Below are positions 29,910 to 40,954 of a stretch of DNA of 64,000 nt, piece by piece; position 1 is the first letter of the stretch; every line of letters begins with the position of its first letter. Below the pieces are notes generated by a model. The model ran no database searches, was not told where the DNA came from, and saw only the letters and a program-made list of their open reading frames with translations. Origin of the DNA: Semisulcospira habei (Eukaryota; Mollusca; Gastropoda; Semisulcospiridae); NCBI GenBank assembly GCA_036245525.1, contig BTPG01000006.1:76577227-76641226 (forward strand), in the 5' to 3' direction. A program made the translations under genes and the position numbers.

Positions 29910-30385
29910 CGCATCTGGGGAGGGGGGGAGGGGTTCCGGAACCACCACCCCCCCCCCTTACCCACCCCACCGACCCAAAATTCTTTAAAATGCTATAACA
30001 AAGTCCCTTTTTGGTGTTTTTGGAACACCCCCACCCCCCATGCCCGTTGTTTGACATTTTGGCGAACGGCGAGTCTTAACACGCAGGCGCCTTCTCTCCT
30101 CCATCCCCCTCCCCCCCCCCCCCCTCCATCCCCCTCACCCCTCCACACCCCCCACCCACCCCCACTTTTTGATTTTTCGGGCCCTGGAAGCAAGGGCTAG
30201 CGTCGGGGAGGCCTTTTGTATCAGGTTGAAGGTCCTTAACAAAAAGTTGGAAACCACCCCCCCCTCCCCACCCCTTCGAGGTAACTGATCGGCCCCTGGG
30301 TACTATTTGCTCTTTGTTGCCATATCACCTGAGGGACATTGTCATCTTTCTGTTAAGTCAAAAAAAAAAAAAAAAAAAAACACGC
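29910..30385. repeat. C-rich low-complexity tracts and an A run
   Basis: C runs at about 29945-29960, 30100-30125, 30145-30170 and 30255-30275, and an A run at 30361-30380. GGTTCCGGAACC is a short palindrome. No gene is seen. Confidence 0.7.
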
Positions 30386-30523
30386 ATAGAAAGCACAGTC
30401 ACAACAAAGTTGTAGTTGTCCTTTCTAATGTTTCTTTCTTTGTTAGGATAATATACTTAAAAGAACAAGTACACAGATCCGTAGTAATTCAAGTGTACTT
30501 TTTAAGCATTTATCTTTCTTTAT

Positions 30524-31847
30524 TAGGGAGACACGTGTTGGGTCCCAACCTCGGCGTCGACCCAACCTCGGCCAGAGTGACATAATGCTCAAAAATAGTA
30601 AGGTACTATTAGTTTTTCAGCGTGAATTACTACAAATTCTCAGCCGGAATGGGTATAATAACGCCTCTTATATCAGTGATTAGCCATCCCATTGGCCAAC
30701 ACGTTTACAACATTGGTGTGACATATAGTGCTCACAAAAAGTAAGGGACGTCATAATTTCAGCTTAAATTACTAAAATGTCGGAAAACATCTTACATCTG
30801 CAAAGTGCAGTCACCTTTTTGGTCTGCCGGATTAATGTTTTAAAGTACCATTACGAAATCTGAGGACACATTTTAGCACCATTTGTGTTTGTAGTGCCTT
30901 GTCGACACAACTAATGAACTTTAACAGCAGTTTGGACACGCAGTAAAAGCACACGCGTAATCGCACTTATTTATTCTGCACTTCCGTTAGCGTGTCAATC
31001 TATTTTTAGCTGTTTTTCATACTGATAGCGTTGTATTTCTAGAACCGAGTGGAGTCATTGTCAGATTACATTATATTAAGACGACGTATGGGGTGTATAG
31101 GGTGTCTGGAGAGAGGTAGTACCTTTGTAAACCTGGCAGCAGCACCCATCCGGGTGGACGGGAGCTCTGGTCCTCACCCAGCACTCAACTCTCACTGCTG
31201 GCTCCAAGAAAACTGTTAGGGATAACAGTGGCCACACCCTGGTAAACCGCTTCTGCTGGCGGGCTAAACGAAGTGAGGGACCAATGTATTGCTATTCATT
31301 GGTGGGCAGACCGAGCTCAGCAGTCCTGAACTACAGTCGGTCTAGGGGAGGGACCCCCGATACACGTCCCTGGCCAAAGACAGAAGTGCAGGACCTTTAA
31401 TGTGCCTAACGGCTGCATCATGCATATTGCGCTTCATGACAGACACATATAGCGATCGAGGAAAAAGAAGAAAGACGACGTGTGCTGAACTGGATTGTCC
31501 TGTGTCTAAATGAACCACAAATATACCTGTAAGTAGCGTTTCGTAATCATCTGTTACAGAAATGTATCTTTGAACAGTTACGGCGATAGTGTGCCTTTAA
31601 CTTTATGGGACATTTTAATTATTCAAACTAAAAGTAATACGTCAGTTACTTTTTGTTAGCACTATATGTCACACCAATGTTGTGAAATTGTTTTTCAGTG
31701 GGATGGCTATTCACTGATACACCCGTGATTATACCGATTCTGAAGACGTTTAGTAATTCAAGCTGAAAAGTTTATATACCTTACTATATGTGACTGTGGC
31801 CGAGGTTAGGTCGACGCCTAGGTTGGGACGCAACAACACGCCTAAAC
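30524..31847. mobile_element. ~1.3 kb element with ~250-bp imperfect inverted repeats
   Basis: The left arm (30524-30780) contains CAACCTCGGCGTCGACCCAA, AGCCATCCCATTGGCCAACA and GACATATAGTGCTCACAAAA. The right arm (about 31600-31847) contains their complements in reverse order, including TTTGTTAGCACTATATGTCA and GTCGACGCCTAGGTTGGGAC. Two mariner-like ends (CTCACAAAAAGTAAG type, near TA) are nested inside the outer arms. The ~0.8 kb centre has no recognised domain. I read it as a non-autonomous DNA element. Confidence 0.6.
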
Positions 31848-31966
31848 AATGACAACACTGTTGTGTAGTAATTGTCCTTTCTAAGCATGTTTCTTTGTTG
31901 AGATATTCTGTGAGGTTTGTATTGGTCATACATGTACCATGTTTGATTTTGCAACGAATCCCGGCT

Positions 31967-32699
31967 AAACTGGCACTACCTTCGAGTTATCATGGTCGAT
32001 CCATCTCATGCAACGGGTACATAGTCGTTAGGTGACACCTCCAAAACTTGATAAAGGCGGCCTCGGGGTTAAAGGGTTAATTTGCAGACGATCTGAACCC
32101 TTTTAAGCCCAAGGCAGCATTTCCCAAATTTTGGAGGTGTCACCTAAGGACCATATATCCGTTGCAGGAGATGGATCGACCATTATAATTCAAGGGATGG
32201 CGCCAAGCTAATCTGGCACTGCCAATGAATTATCATGGTCGATCCATCTCCTGAAGTAGTGTGTCAGGGCTAAATGGGTTAAAGTGTTCACAATTTGAAA
32301 CGTGCTTTAAAGCGACCTAATCCAGGAAGTAAAAGGTTAATAGATCGCTATATCTCCTTTGTAAATGTTCTTAGTACGAGTATGACTTACAATAATGCTT
32401 TACAACGGGCTAACCTAACTTATGAAGTTTGAATGTTGTAAAATGAAAGACTTTTCTGCTGTTTTTCTCTTTTGTATGCAGGAGAGTTTATCCTTCCGGT
32501 CCGTACGCATAAAAAAGGCAGCGGGAAACCAGGCTCTGGTACGAGTGCCTATTCACATGAATTGTTAACCTGAAGGCGCCAAGCTAATCTGGCACTACCC
32601 TTGATTTATCATGTTCATCCATCTCCTGCAACTGGTACGTAGTCATTAGGCAACACCTCCAAAATTTGAGAAATGGGACCTTGTGGGTAAAAGGGTTAA
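31967..32699. mobile_element. Cluster of one complete and two half copies of family B MITEs
   Basis: 31967-32082 is a right half ending GGGGTTAAAGGGTTAA. 32096-32282 is a near-complete copy (CCCTTTTAAGCCCAAGGCAG to GGGCTAAATGGGTTAA) with a shortened hairpin. 32572-32699 is another right half ending GGGTAAAAGGGTTAA. The hairpin centre is where halves are broken. Confidence 0.7.
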
Positions 32700-32974
32700 A
32701 AAAAAAGCATACAAAAGTCTTAGTTGTGGAAAGGTGACGTTGATAACTCTTTGTATCGGCGATTATTTTTGCAATCAAAGCCTGCAGTGGAGCAGGTCGC
32801 ATTTTTGCACACGATGATCTTTCACGTGCACTCATCGTGAACGTGTTTTAACAATTTGTGGCGTTTGATCCCGACTGATACGTACAGATAGTCAGTGCTG
32901 TCCAGAGAGATGCACAAGTATAAAGAAAAACAGAAGATAGTGGTAGAAAACCCTTTAAAATAGAAACAAATAAC

Positions 32975-33003
32975 GACGTTTCGGATCAAAGATCCTTCCT
33001 CAG
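32975..33003 (-). ncRNA. Hammerhead ribozyme-like motif, left copy
   Basis: Read on the minus strand: CTGAGGA, then a short stem GGATC/GATCC with loop TTT, then GAAACGTC. CUGANGA-stem-GAAA followed by a cleavable GUC is the hammerhead core, and minimal versions are known in Penelope-like element ends. Stem III would be extremely short, so activity is uncertain. Confidence 0.55.
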
Positions 33004-33086
33004 GTGACATGGAAACAAACGTAGAACAGAAAAGAACACGACAGAAAGAATAGACGTCATCCTGTATAGAGAGAATTTAGAATGAC

Positions 33087-33141
<55 letters not shown>

Positions 33142-33266
33142 ACACACGTACACATAATGACGCAAATACACATGCACAAAACACGTAGCACAAAACTTAC
33201 GTCTATATACATACACGTCACTGCATACATTCGCATTCACTCGTGCCTGCTGCAGCTCGCGCACAT

Positions 33267-33358
<92 letters not shown>

Positions 33359-33437
33359 ACACACTCAAAGGTAGCATCCAGTATCAACAGTGAGGTCAAG
33401 TCTGGCACCAACTACCCATCAGGCCGAGCATACATCC

Positions 33438-33819
33438 CTAGGGGCGAATGTTCAAGCCGCGCGGATGGTAAGTGCCAAGCCTGTCCGCGAAAAAGGATTC
33501 TGTCATTTTGCGGCGGATGAAGTGGGATGTATTTTGCCAAAGGATGCGTATGCTGAAATGTGTGAGGCTATGAGGAGGTTCGTTGAAATGACGTCCAACC
33601 TGGTTGTTGTATCCGAGGCGGATCGAACGAACATGCTCCTCGCAGCGTTCAGGGAGTGTACGGTATGTCTCCCCCACATACAACATCTTTGGGCAGTGAG
33701 AACATGAGATGACATAGACAATATCCGATGACTGGCATGTGAATGATCGGTGGACATGAAAAGATGACAGGGGTCCGGTGATGACGGGGGATGTGTTGAT
33801 GTACGGACATGCTTTGCAG
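33438..33819 (-). pseudogene. Penelope-like element GIY-YIG endonuclease domain, left copy
   Basis: Minus-strand copy of the domain described at 33835-34216, with identical predicted residues across the shared arm. It lacks the upstream reverse transcriptase because the copy is truncated at the palindrome centre. The ~26 bases right of 33819 in this frame come from the loop and the other arm. Confidence 0.85.
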
Positions 33820-33834
33820 TGTGGTTGCTGACAA

Positions 33835-34216
33835 CTGCAAAGCATGTCCGTACATCAACACATCCCCCGTCATCACCGGACCCCTGTCATCTTTTCATGT
33901 CCACCGATCATTCACATGCCAGTCATCGGATATTGTCTATGTCATCTCATGTTCTCACTGCCCAAAGATGTTGTATGTGGGGGAGACATACCGTACACTC
34001 CCTGAACGCTGCGAGGAGCATGTTCGTTCGATCCGCCTCGGATACAACAACCAGGTTGGACGTCATTTCAACGAACCTCCTCATAGCCTCACACATTTCA
34101 GCATACGCATCCTTTGGCAAAATACATCCCACTTCATCCGCCGCAAAATGACAGAATCCTTTTTCGCGGACAGGCTTGGCACTTACCATCCGCGCGGCTT
34201 GAACATTCGCCCCTAG
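33835..34216 (+). pseudogene. Penelope-like element GIY-YIG endonuclease domain, right copy
   Basis: It encodes CKACPYINTSPVITG, FTCQSSDIVYVISCSHCPKM and LYVGETYRTLPERCEEH, i.e. a Cys-rich linker followed by the GIY-YIG-type motifs (IVYVI and LYVGET) used by Penelope-like elements to nick target DNA. A downstream HFNEPPHS.THFSI segment and a C-terminal LGTYHPRGLN follow to the stop at 34214-34216. The RT that normally precedes it is absent, so it is a 5'-truncated, non-functional copy, although the frame itself is intact. Confidence 0.88.
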
Positions 34217-34295
34217 GGATGTATGCTCGGCCTGATGGGTAGTTGGTGCCAGACTTGACCTCACTGTTGATACTGGATGCTACCTTTGAGTGTGT

Positions 34296-34373
<78 letters not shown>

Positions 34374-34504
34374 ATGTGCGCGAGCTGCAGCAGGCACGAG
34401 TGAATGCGAATGTATGCAGTGACGTGTATGTATATAGACGTAAGTTTTGTGCTACGTGTTTTGTGCATGTGTATTTGCGTCATTATGTGTACGTGTGTGT
34501 GTGT

Positions 34505-34554
<50 letters not shown>

Positions 34555-34637
34555 GTCATTCTAAATTCTCTCTATACAGGATGACGTCTATTCTTTCTGT
34601 CGTGTTCTTTTCTGTTCTACGTTTGTTTCCATGTCAC

Positions 34638-34666
34638 CTGAGGAAGGATCTTTGATCCGAAACGTC
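34638..34666 (+). ncRNA. Hammerhead ribozyme-like motif, right copy
   Basis: Same motif as at 32975-33003 on the plus strand (CTGAGGA, hairpin GGATC-TTT-GATCC, GAAACGTC). The predicted cleavage position is after GTC at about 34666. Confidence 0.55.
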
Positions 34667-34998
34667 GTTATTTGTTTCTATTTTAAAGGGTTTTCTACCA
34701 CTATCTTCTGTTTTTCTTTCACGTGAAACCCTAGCGGCAACAGTTTTACTACATTTTGATGCACAAGTATGTTCGCGCAATAATGGAGGCAGTTTTTGCC
34801 ATCATTATCAACAGTCTGATAGTAGTACCGTTACGCATATCCTTGCTGTGTTTTATGCAACCCTGCACCGTACCGGCCGTGCTTTTTCGTGTGCACGAGG
34901 TTACTGAGTGATAACTCTGTGTCAATGAAGACGGATTGCACATCTCTTATCAGGCCTTCGTTGCCGAAAAAAAATTGAACACCACCTAAATGCAAAAA

Positions 34999-35400
34999 GA
35001 GAGAGAGGAAATAAGATTTGAAACCCAGCCTCATAATTATCCCAGCATGTATGTCTAAATCATGATTATTTTAACCATCAACACCCACAACTCTCACAAA
35101 ACCCTGTCTCAAGTCACATCATGAGTGTACTTTGAGACATAATGAGAACTGAAAGACACCTATATCATTATTGCCGCACCCATGTCTAAATCATGGCTAT
35201 TTCGAACATCACCAAGTCAACTCTCACAAAACCCTGCCTCAAATCACACAAGTGTTTTATGAGGGAAAAGGACACCACCCCCAATTTTCACCACACTAAA
35301 TCCTGAATTTTAAAACAACACATCCACAACTCTACCTCAACTCACACCATGTGTATTTTGGGAGATTATTTAAAGATGCAAGAAAAAAATCAATACCGCC
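34999..35400 (+). repeat. Left terminal inverted repeat of the Polinton
   Basis: It begins AGAGAGAGAGG and contains three degenerate ~110-bp sub-repeats with CATGTCTAAATCATGG and CAACTCTCACAAAACCCTG. It matches the reverse complement of 58497-58800, which carries two such sub-repeats. Confidence 0.85.
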
Positions 35401-35721
35401 ACACTCTAGAAAAATAAGTAAATTACAAGTACTTGATAAGGTAACCTATAACTACCTACAACCTGCAAGTAACTTTAAAGTTACCTCTGTAAGTTCTTGT
35501 AAGTTAAAATAAGTACTTGTACATGACTTGACTTAAGTTCTTACAAGTTCTTGTCTCAAGTCATCAGGTTACTAGGGCAAATTTGTCAGGTTCCATGGAC
35601 AGCAAAATAACTTTTTCTCCATAATATTCTGGCAGTGGAGCTGATGGTGTTAAATAGCTAGTCATGTCTTCTCTCTGTGAATTATATGACAGAAATAAAG
35701 AATGATAACCAAAACTTATCT

Positions 35722-36336
35722 TTATTTGTCTAGAAGAGCTTGTACTTTTTCCAATGTCTCTTTCATTCCTTTTTGCCTTCTTCTAAAAAAAGCTGTTTTC
35801 AGTTTTTCAACATTTACGGGTTGACTACGCATCTTATTTTGAATTTTAGACTTCTGCCATTTGTAATTGTCCAAATCATCCTGCACTCTCTTAAACTCAT
35901 CATCATCAATTTTATTGTCCTCTAAAGCTTTACTGATAATAAATTTCATACTACTCAACTTTGCTCCAGCAAGAGTATTTAATGCTTCATGCTTTTTCAA
36001 CTTCTATGAAATCTTTTGTTATGGGCCTCCAAACCAAAGCATGTTAAGCATGTGAAAACACTGACACCTTCAAGAGCAATACCAATGACATTCCCAACTC
36101 CCATTGCAAAACAGAGCAACACCACCGACAGAGCAACCAGTGGAAACAGCACCGAAAGCCATAGTTGTGTTGTGTACAGAATTGAAAGCCATGTTGTACC
36201 ATCTTTTACATCTAGAGTATTTTGTCTCTTCACCTTCCAAATACTTCAATGCTTCTGTAATATTTAGTAAATGAAACGAATCTGCACTTTCAGCCTGTAA
36301 TCTTTTATCAGCTATTTGCGGATACAAGTTCACCAT
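35722..36336 (-). pseudogene. Polinton-associated protein with hydrophobic segment and helical C-terminus
   Basis: It starts MVNLYPQIADKRLQAESADS (36336 leftwards). A charged region (YLEGEETKYSRCKRWYN) comes first, then a Ser/Gly/Val-rich hydrophobic stretch and a Lys/Glu-rich helical tail (KHEALNTLAGAKLSSMKFIISKAL, shown in parts) ending VQALLDK at 35722. Two frameshifts, near 36090 and 36000, split it. Proteins of this layout are common companions of Polintons in invertebrate genomes; their role is not established. It could be a minor virion or membrane protein. Confidence 0.6.
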
Positions 36337-36409
36337 TTTTATGATAAATAAAATATTTCAAAGTAAACTTAATCAGAAATTACATTTTGCAACCCTTCCG
36401 GAGTATATA

Positions 36410-36592
36410 TACTGATCAACAAAAGAAACATCAAAATTTGAGTGTATGTTGTATTTGCATGATAAATCTGCGAAAATACTAGTTACACTATTTTTGATAG
36501 CCAGTGTATGAGCAACAACATTTAAGCATGCAGTCACTGTAATGTAGTAATCATGTTACCCTCCCTGTGCACAAGGCACCCATATTGGTTAG
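36410..36592 (+). mobile_element. Truncated 5' end of a second Tc1 copy
   Basis: It starts TACTGATCAACAAAAGAAAC and stays alignable with 17843-18025 (for example TTTTTGATAGCCAGTGTA and CATGCAGTCAC) until GGTTAG. The (GATA)n array then begins. The rest of the transposon is missing. Confidence 0.88.
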
Positions 36593-36727
<135 letters not shown>

Positions 36728-37104
36728 TGTTTATTGCCATTTGCCTTAACAATATAAAGCATAGGAATGTGTGTTGGTGTTGTTACAACTACAAACATCA
36801 GAATCAACAACAACAACAACAAGAAAACAACAAAAATTATTAATACTCTATCACACAAATCCAGTGCCCTAGACACACTGTAAAAACTTTAAAACTAAAC
36901 AACTAATATCACAAATCAATGCGTACCATACACACCCACACTCACCTTCCACACACACACACAAACGCCTATTAATCTAAAACTCAACATTAATTAAGGT
37001 ATATCGTTTAAGAAGAAAACAGAATATCTTAGAGTAAATGTCACTATTTGACTACTACTTCAACTGCTGGGTTACTACTCAATACCTGTACATCTGTTCC
37101 TTTC

Positions 37105-37793
37105 CTAATTGCAATAAAGACTTGCTGACTCCGACACTGAGTTGTCCCATGTAAGTTTGATTCCCTGTGCAATTTCTGCTTCTGCAACATCCTCCAGAGG
37201 TCTTAGTATGATTTCAAAAACTATTGTTGCATCTCTAGCTATGGTAAAGCTCTCTGGTGTAAACACAACAGTTAGATCAGGTCTACCCTTTTTACCTGTA
37301 AGAAGATACCTCCGTTTCTCATACTCCTGTAGTTTTATATTATCTCTGCTATTGTTTTCTGCAGAGTAGCTCGAAACAAGACTCATAAGCAAAGGACCAG
37401 AGTTAAACACTTTCCTAAATGTTAAGTTTACATCTTTAGTAATTACATAAGGACTAATGAATTCAAACTTTATGTCCCAATCAACTGTGGGGAGCAGGAG
37501 CAGGAACAACTACCCACGTATTATTGACAAGTTTAAAGAGGTAATGTACATTATTTACAGAACTAGGTATGGTAACATCATGAAGCTCATTAAGTTTAGG
37601 ATACCTTTTTTCTGTGTTGTCTTTCACCTCATCAATTACTTTTCATTTGTACAATCCATTGGGATCAAGTTCAAAACCATACACTTCTCCTACCTCTCCT
37701 TCTTTATCAAAACCAAGTAAATCACCCAAATCTTTCAACTCTATTACAGGACACGCAAATGGTGAAATTCTCAGTTTTGGACCAGCACTCATT
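37105..37793 (-). pseudogene. Polinton gene, uncharacterised structural-type protein
   Basis: It starts MSAGPKLRISPFACPVIELK at about 37793 and reads leftwards through FDKEGEVGEVYGFEL. A stop near 37640 and a frameshift near 37500 follow. The downstream part (37105-37490) contains WDIKFEFISPYVITKD and FEIILRPLEDVAEAE and ends SASLYCN. Beta-rich composition and position among virion genes suggest a minor capsid-like protein, but I do not recognise a defined domain. The role is inference only. Confidence 0.45.
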
Positions 37794-38117
37794 TTATTCA
37801 ACAAAAATAAAAATTTATTTAACTTCTAAGACAACACAAAAACCATGCATCAGAACTGGTTTATCATCCTGATTAGTTACAGATAAACACAGTGATTCAA
37901 AGAAACTGGATCCTAATTTTTTAAACTGTAATTTAGGAAATCTAACAACTATGTTTTCACAATAGGGAGCACTTCCAGATGGCAAACATCTAACAATGTT
38001 GAAGGCTTTCCATTGTGTACATTTTCAGTCATGTTTAGTTCTTTGAAATAAACATTTAGAATTGTGTGTACTGCCAAATTGACAGAATGTCCAGTTACTT
38101 TAAGCTTTTTTTTTTTT

Positions 38118-38423
38118 TTACTTCAATACCAAAACTGTATCAATAGCATCCAGAGATACCAAATCCTCATCCACACCATCACCTATTAAACCAAGTAAAT
38201 ATGCGAGTTCACCTGACATTGCAGTTCGATCATGTTTAAGAAATTCTAATGTAACAATTAAGTTAGCTGGATTTAAAGTTGCTTTAATTTTAAATTCACT
38301 TTGAAACCAGTTAGCTATAGTACAAAAGTCATAATACGCAGCTGGTATAGCCTGGATATTATTATCATAACCTACATAATAATTATCATGTTTTACATTA
38401 AACCACTTTACAGTGTAAAACAT
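38118..38423 (-). CDS. Polinton small gene, uncharacterised (102-codon frame)
   Basis: The open frame starts MFYTVKWFNVKHDNYYVGYD and ends DTVLVLK. It has a YYDFCTIANWFQSEF helix-like segment and a TLNPANLIVTLEF strand-like segment. It may continue upstream (right) to about 38521, where a minus-strand ATG occurs (MFITLTNLKPSKTVLL), broken by a stop near 38455. Its neighbours are Polinton virion-type genes. Function not known. Confidence 0.5.
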   Translation of the reverse strand: MFYTVKWFNVKHDNYYVGYDNNIQAIPAAYYDFCTIANWFQSEFKIKATLNPANLIVTLEFLKHDRTAMSGELAYLLGLIGDGVDEDLVSLDAIDTVLVLK

Positions 38424-38550
38424 TTTATGAATAGCTACAACCTTGTTACCATCTCAATTATCAATTCCATTAGTTAACAGCACTGTTTTACTTGGTTTAA
38501 GGTTTGTTAAAGTAATAAACATTTTTATAAACACATAATAAAAAAGCACA

Positions 38551-39540
38551 ATGGAATTTAAATCACAAACAAGCATTAGTGCACAACCATTTTAATTTAA
38601 CCTGGATGCCAAGTACAATGTGGCACCTAATTATGACCAGAAATTAATTCAACTAAATCAGCTTGACATATAGCTGTATCCTCAAGAGATTCCTTTCAAG
38701 TAAAAGTTCCAAATCCTTTTGATCATTACCTAAACCCACCAATTACAGATGATTCAACTGCAAGAAAGTGGTCCTCAAGTCCATTACGAATGTTTCAAAA
38801 CCAGCTTAACTTTGCTATACAATGTTCAAATACAGGCTACGGTGGGTTTTTTTTTACAGACCACTTAAATCACTCAAACACACTGATTAGGTCTGTGTAT
38901 CGTTTCCACACGTATTACCAGCTTAGAAGAACACTGTCAGAACTTCATGTTCCACTGCCAGGTTCAACCAGTTTAATAACCCCATGGATATGAAAGTGTT
39001 CGAACGCATCTGTAATGAATTTAACATTAGCACCAAGTATGACTTCACACACAAAATTGATGATCACCATGGCATGGGAACATTGAATTAAGCTCTCAGT
39101 CACAGACAATACCCCCAAGATTACTACCCCAGCTACATTTCATTCAAACAAAAAAACTTAAATCTGGTTAGGCTCAATAGAACAGATACAGTCTAATGCC
39201 TCGACCATATTTGTCTTAGACAGAAGTGATGGGTTTACTCAAGCAGGAGTCGACCACATTAATGAATCTATCAGATTTTATGTGTGGTGCATGCTTGGAG
39301 CACAAGCTCAAACAAAGTCAAACATCTTTAATGGATTTGAAGCACAAAAACAATTTCTTGCAAACCTGGAAGATGCTATAAACTCAGCAGTAGATCTCCC
39401 ATCAAGCATACAACGCTATCAAGACGTTCTCAGGTATGCCAGGCCAAAGTTTACTTTGTGGTTGGTATATTGGGTTATACATGTTACCATCCTACCTTCA
39501 ACTCCAAATAGGAATAATAAAAAAAATATAATAATGAAAT
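38551..39540 (+). pseudogene. Polinton gene, decayed; virion-type protein of unknown role
   Basis: A plus-strand reading starts MEFKSQTSISAQP at about 38551 and is interrupted by many stops and frameshifts. Recognisable islands include DDSTARKW and MFQNQLNFAIQCSNTGYGG (38790), SVYRFHTYYQLRR, MKVFERICNEF (about 38990) and QKQFLANLEDAINSAVDLP (about 39345). The same island order is familiar from Polinton-encoded proteins in other animals, where function is not settled. This copy cannot be translated. Confidence 0.55.
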
Positions 39541-39729
39541 AATTGTTGCAGGGGGTGATCAGAAATTAGGATTCAATCAATCAGTAAACTTAAGCTCAGG
39601 TCCAACAACCACACATTTACAACCTTAATAACACCAGTTACACCAGTACAACCAGTTACAGCAGTAACACCAGTTGCACATGAGTCATAGAGAACTGCAT
39701 TGGTAATAGGCCTTACTGGATTAAGGATA

Positions 39730-40903
39730 TTACTTCTTTACCTGTTTCATTAAATATCCTGTGATTAATCCTCCTACTGTCAACAAAAAGACCTACACAT
39801 GCTCCGTCATAAACCCGACTACCTTCCTTGCTGTACTTATCAACCAACTGACAACACCAACCAACTGACAACACCTCCTATTATGCCAGGCAAAGCATCA
39901 ATTACTTTTCCAACCAATTTCTTAAGCAAGTCTGATATATGTGTTAGGTTTTTACCCACGACTGTAAGTCTTTTGGGTCAGAAGGTGGACCTGGAGGAGC
40001 TAAACCACCACCACCTCTGGTTAGAGCCATTACTACACTACTAATAATAAATCCAAGAGCAGTAATTAAACTTGCAATTGTAATACCCTGCTCTCTAAAT
40101 CTCTCAGCCAAAGTTTTGTTTTCATTAATTTTTTTCTGAATAGTTTCTCTAATCCTGTTGACTTGTGTTTTAGGTTTTTTTCTCCCAATTTCAGTTACTT
40201 CTACTCGTGCTGATTTTTCTATCTGCAAATACTTTAATCATCTTTGTATTCTTTCTTTTATTTCAATGCCACAATTCTTATCGTCTGCTTTACCTAGTTT
40301 TTTCTCTCCATTTCTATGTGATTATCAAGCTCACCTAGTTTGGCTACATCATTTACTAATTGTTTGCAGTGATTTATTCAACCCCATTTTCTCCTGTATG
40401 GGCAAGGGATAGTCATTTATTGTTTTTATAGCTTCATTTATTTGTCCTTCTATAAAAGAGGTTTCTTTTATTGCTCTGTCTGCTATTTCCAATAACCTTT
40501 TTATCTCCATCATTTCAATTTTTTGTCCCTTTGGCAACCCTTTTTGCACATCATGAAGAGCGTTCTCAAGTTTGCTTGGTACCCTACTAAGGTTACAAAC
40601 ACCAAGGTAACATTGCAACCCTGTGTCACCACTGACTTCAGTTCTTATTGTACTTAAAGCTCTAAACTTACTAGGGGCTTTTTATGAGTCAGTTGTATTT
40701 TACCTTTGTCTGTACTTACAAATAAGTGACCCTTATGACTGATTAGGATCTAATACTTCTGGGTGGTCACCAACAGGATCATAAAACGAGTTTCCTTTGC
40801 TTTCTAAAAGTTTGTGATGCAAACTGGAAGTATTACTTGTAATGTCCATTGTATTGTCATACATATCTTCCATTTCAATATATTCAAATCTTCCCTCTGC
40901 CAT
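39730..40903 (-). pseudogene. Polinton coiled-coil / membrane protein gene, decayed
   Basis: It starts MAEGRFEYIEMEDMYDNTMD at 40903. An early stop and frameshift are followed by a coiled-coil region (IEMMEIKRLLEIADRAIKE, about 40520). Further left is a basic/helical block (RIRETIQKKINENKTLAERF) and a hydrophobic helix (ASLITALGFIISSVVMAL) near 40050. A Gly/Pro-rich tail follows. A helical rod plus one membrane segment is a layout repeatedly seen in Polinton accessory proteins. Confidence 0.55.
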
Positions 40904-40954
40904 TGTTGTATTTTTTTTTTTTTTTGATTTTTTTTTTGAATTAGCATAAATAAA

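Larger units (their letters stand above)
32921..34757. mobile_element. Palindromic Penelope-like insertion (two head-to-head 5'-truncated copies)
   Basis: Two arms (about 32921-33819 and 33835-34717) are near-perfect reverse complements around a loop of about 15 nt. Each arm contains the C-terminal GIY-YIG endonuclease part of a Penelope-like element, a (CA)n/(TG)n array, a ~50-nt A/T run and a terminal region with a hammerhead-like motif. The right arm has about 40 extra terminal bases. The whole insertion is bracketed by GATGCACAAGTAT at 32909-32921 and 34758-34770, a 13-bp duplication, so the palindrome behaves as a single insertion. Confidence 0.85.

Noticed and set aside
33100..33420. 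Open frames through the (CA)n and poly-A region of the palindrome
   Set aside because: Microsatellite translations. The same frames recur mirrored in the other arm.
32909..34770. Dismissing the palindrome as an assembly hairpin
   Set aside because: The 13-bp flanking duplication and the unequal right end support a genuine insertion. Read-level proof is still needed, so it is kept as a finding.
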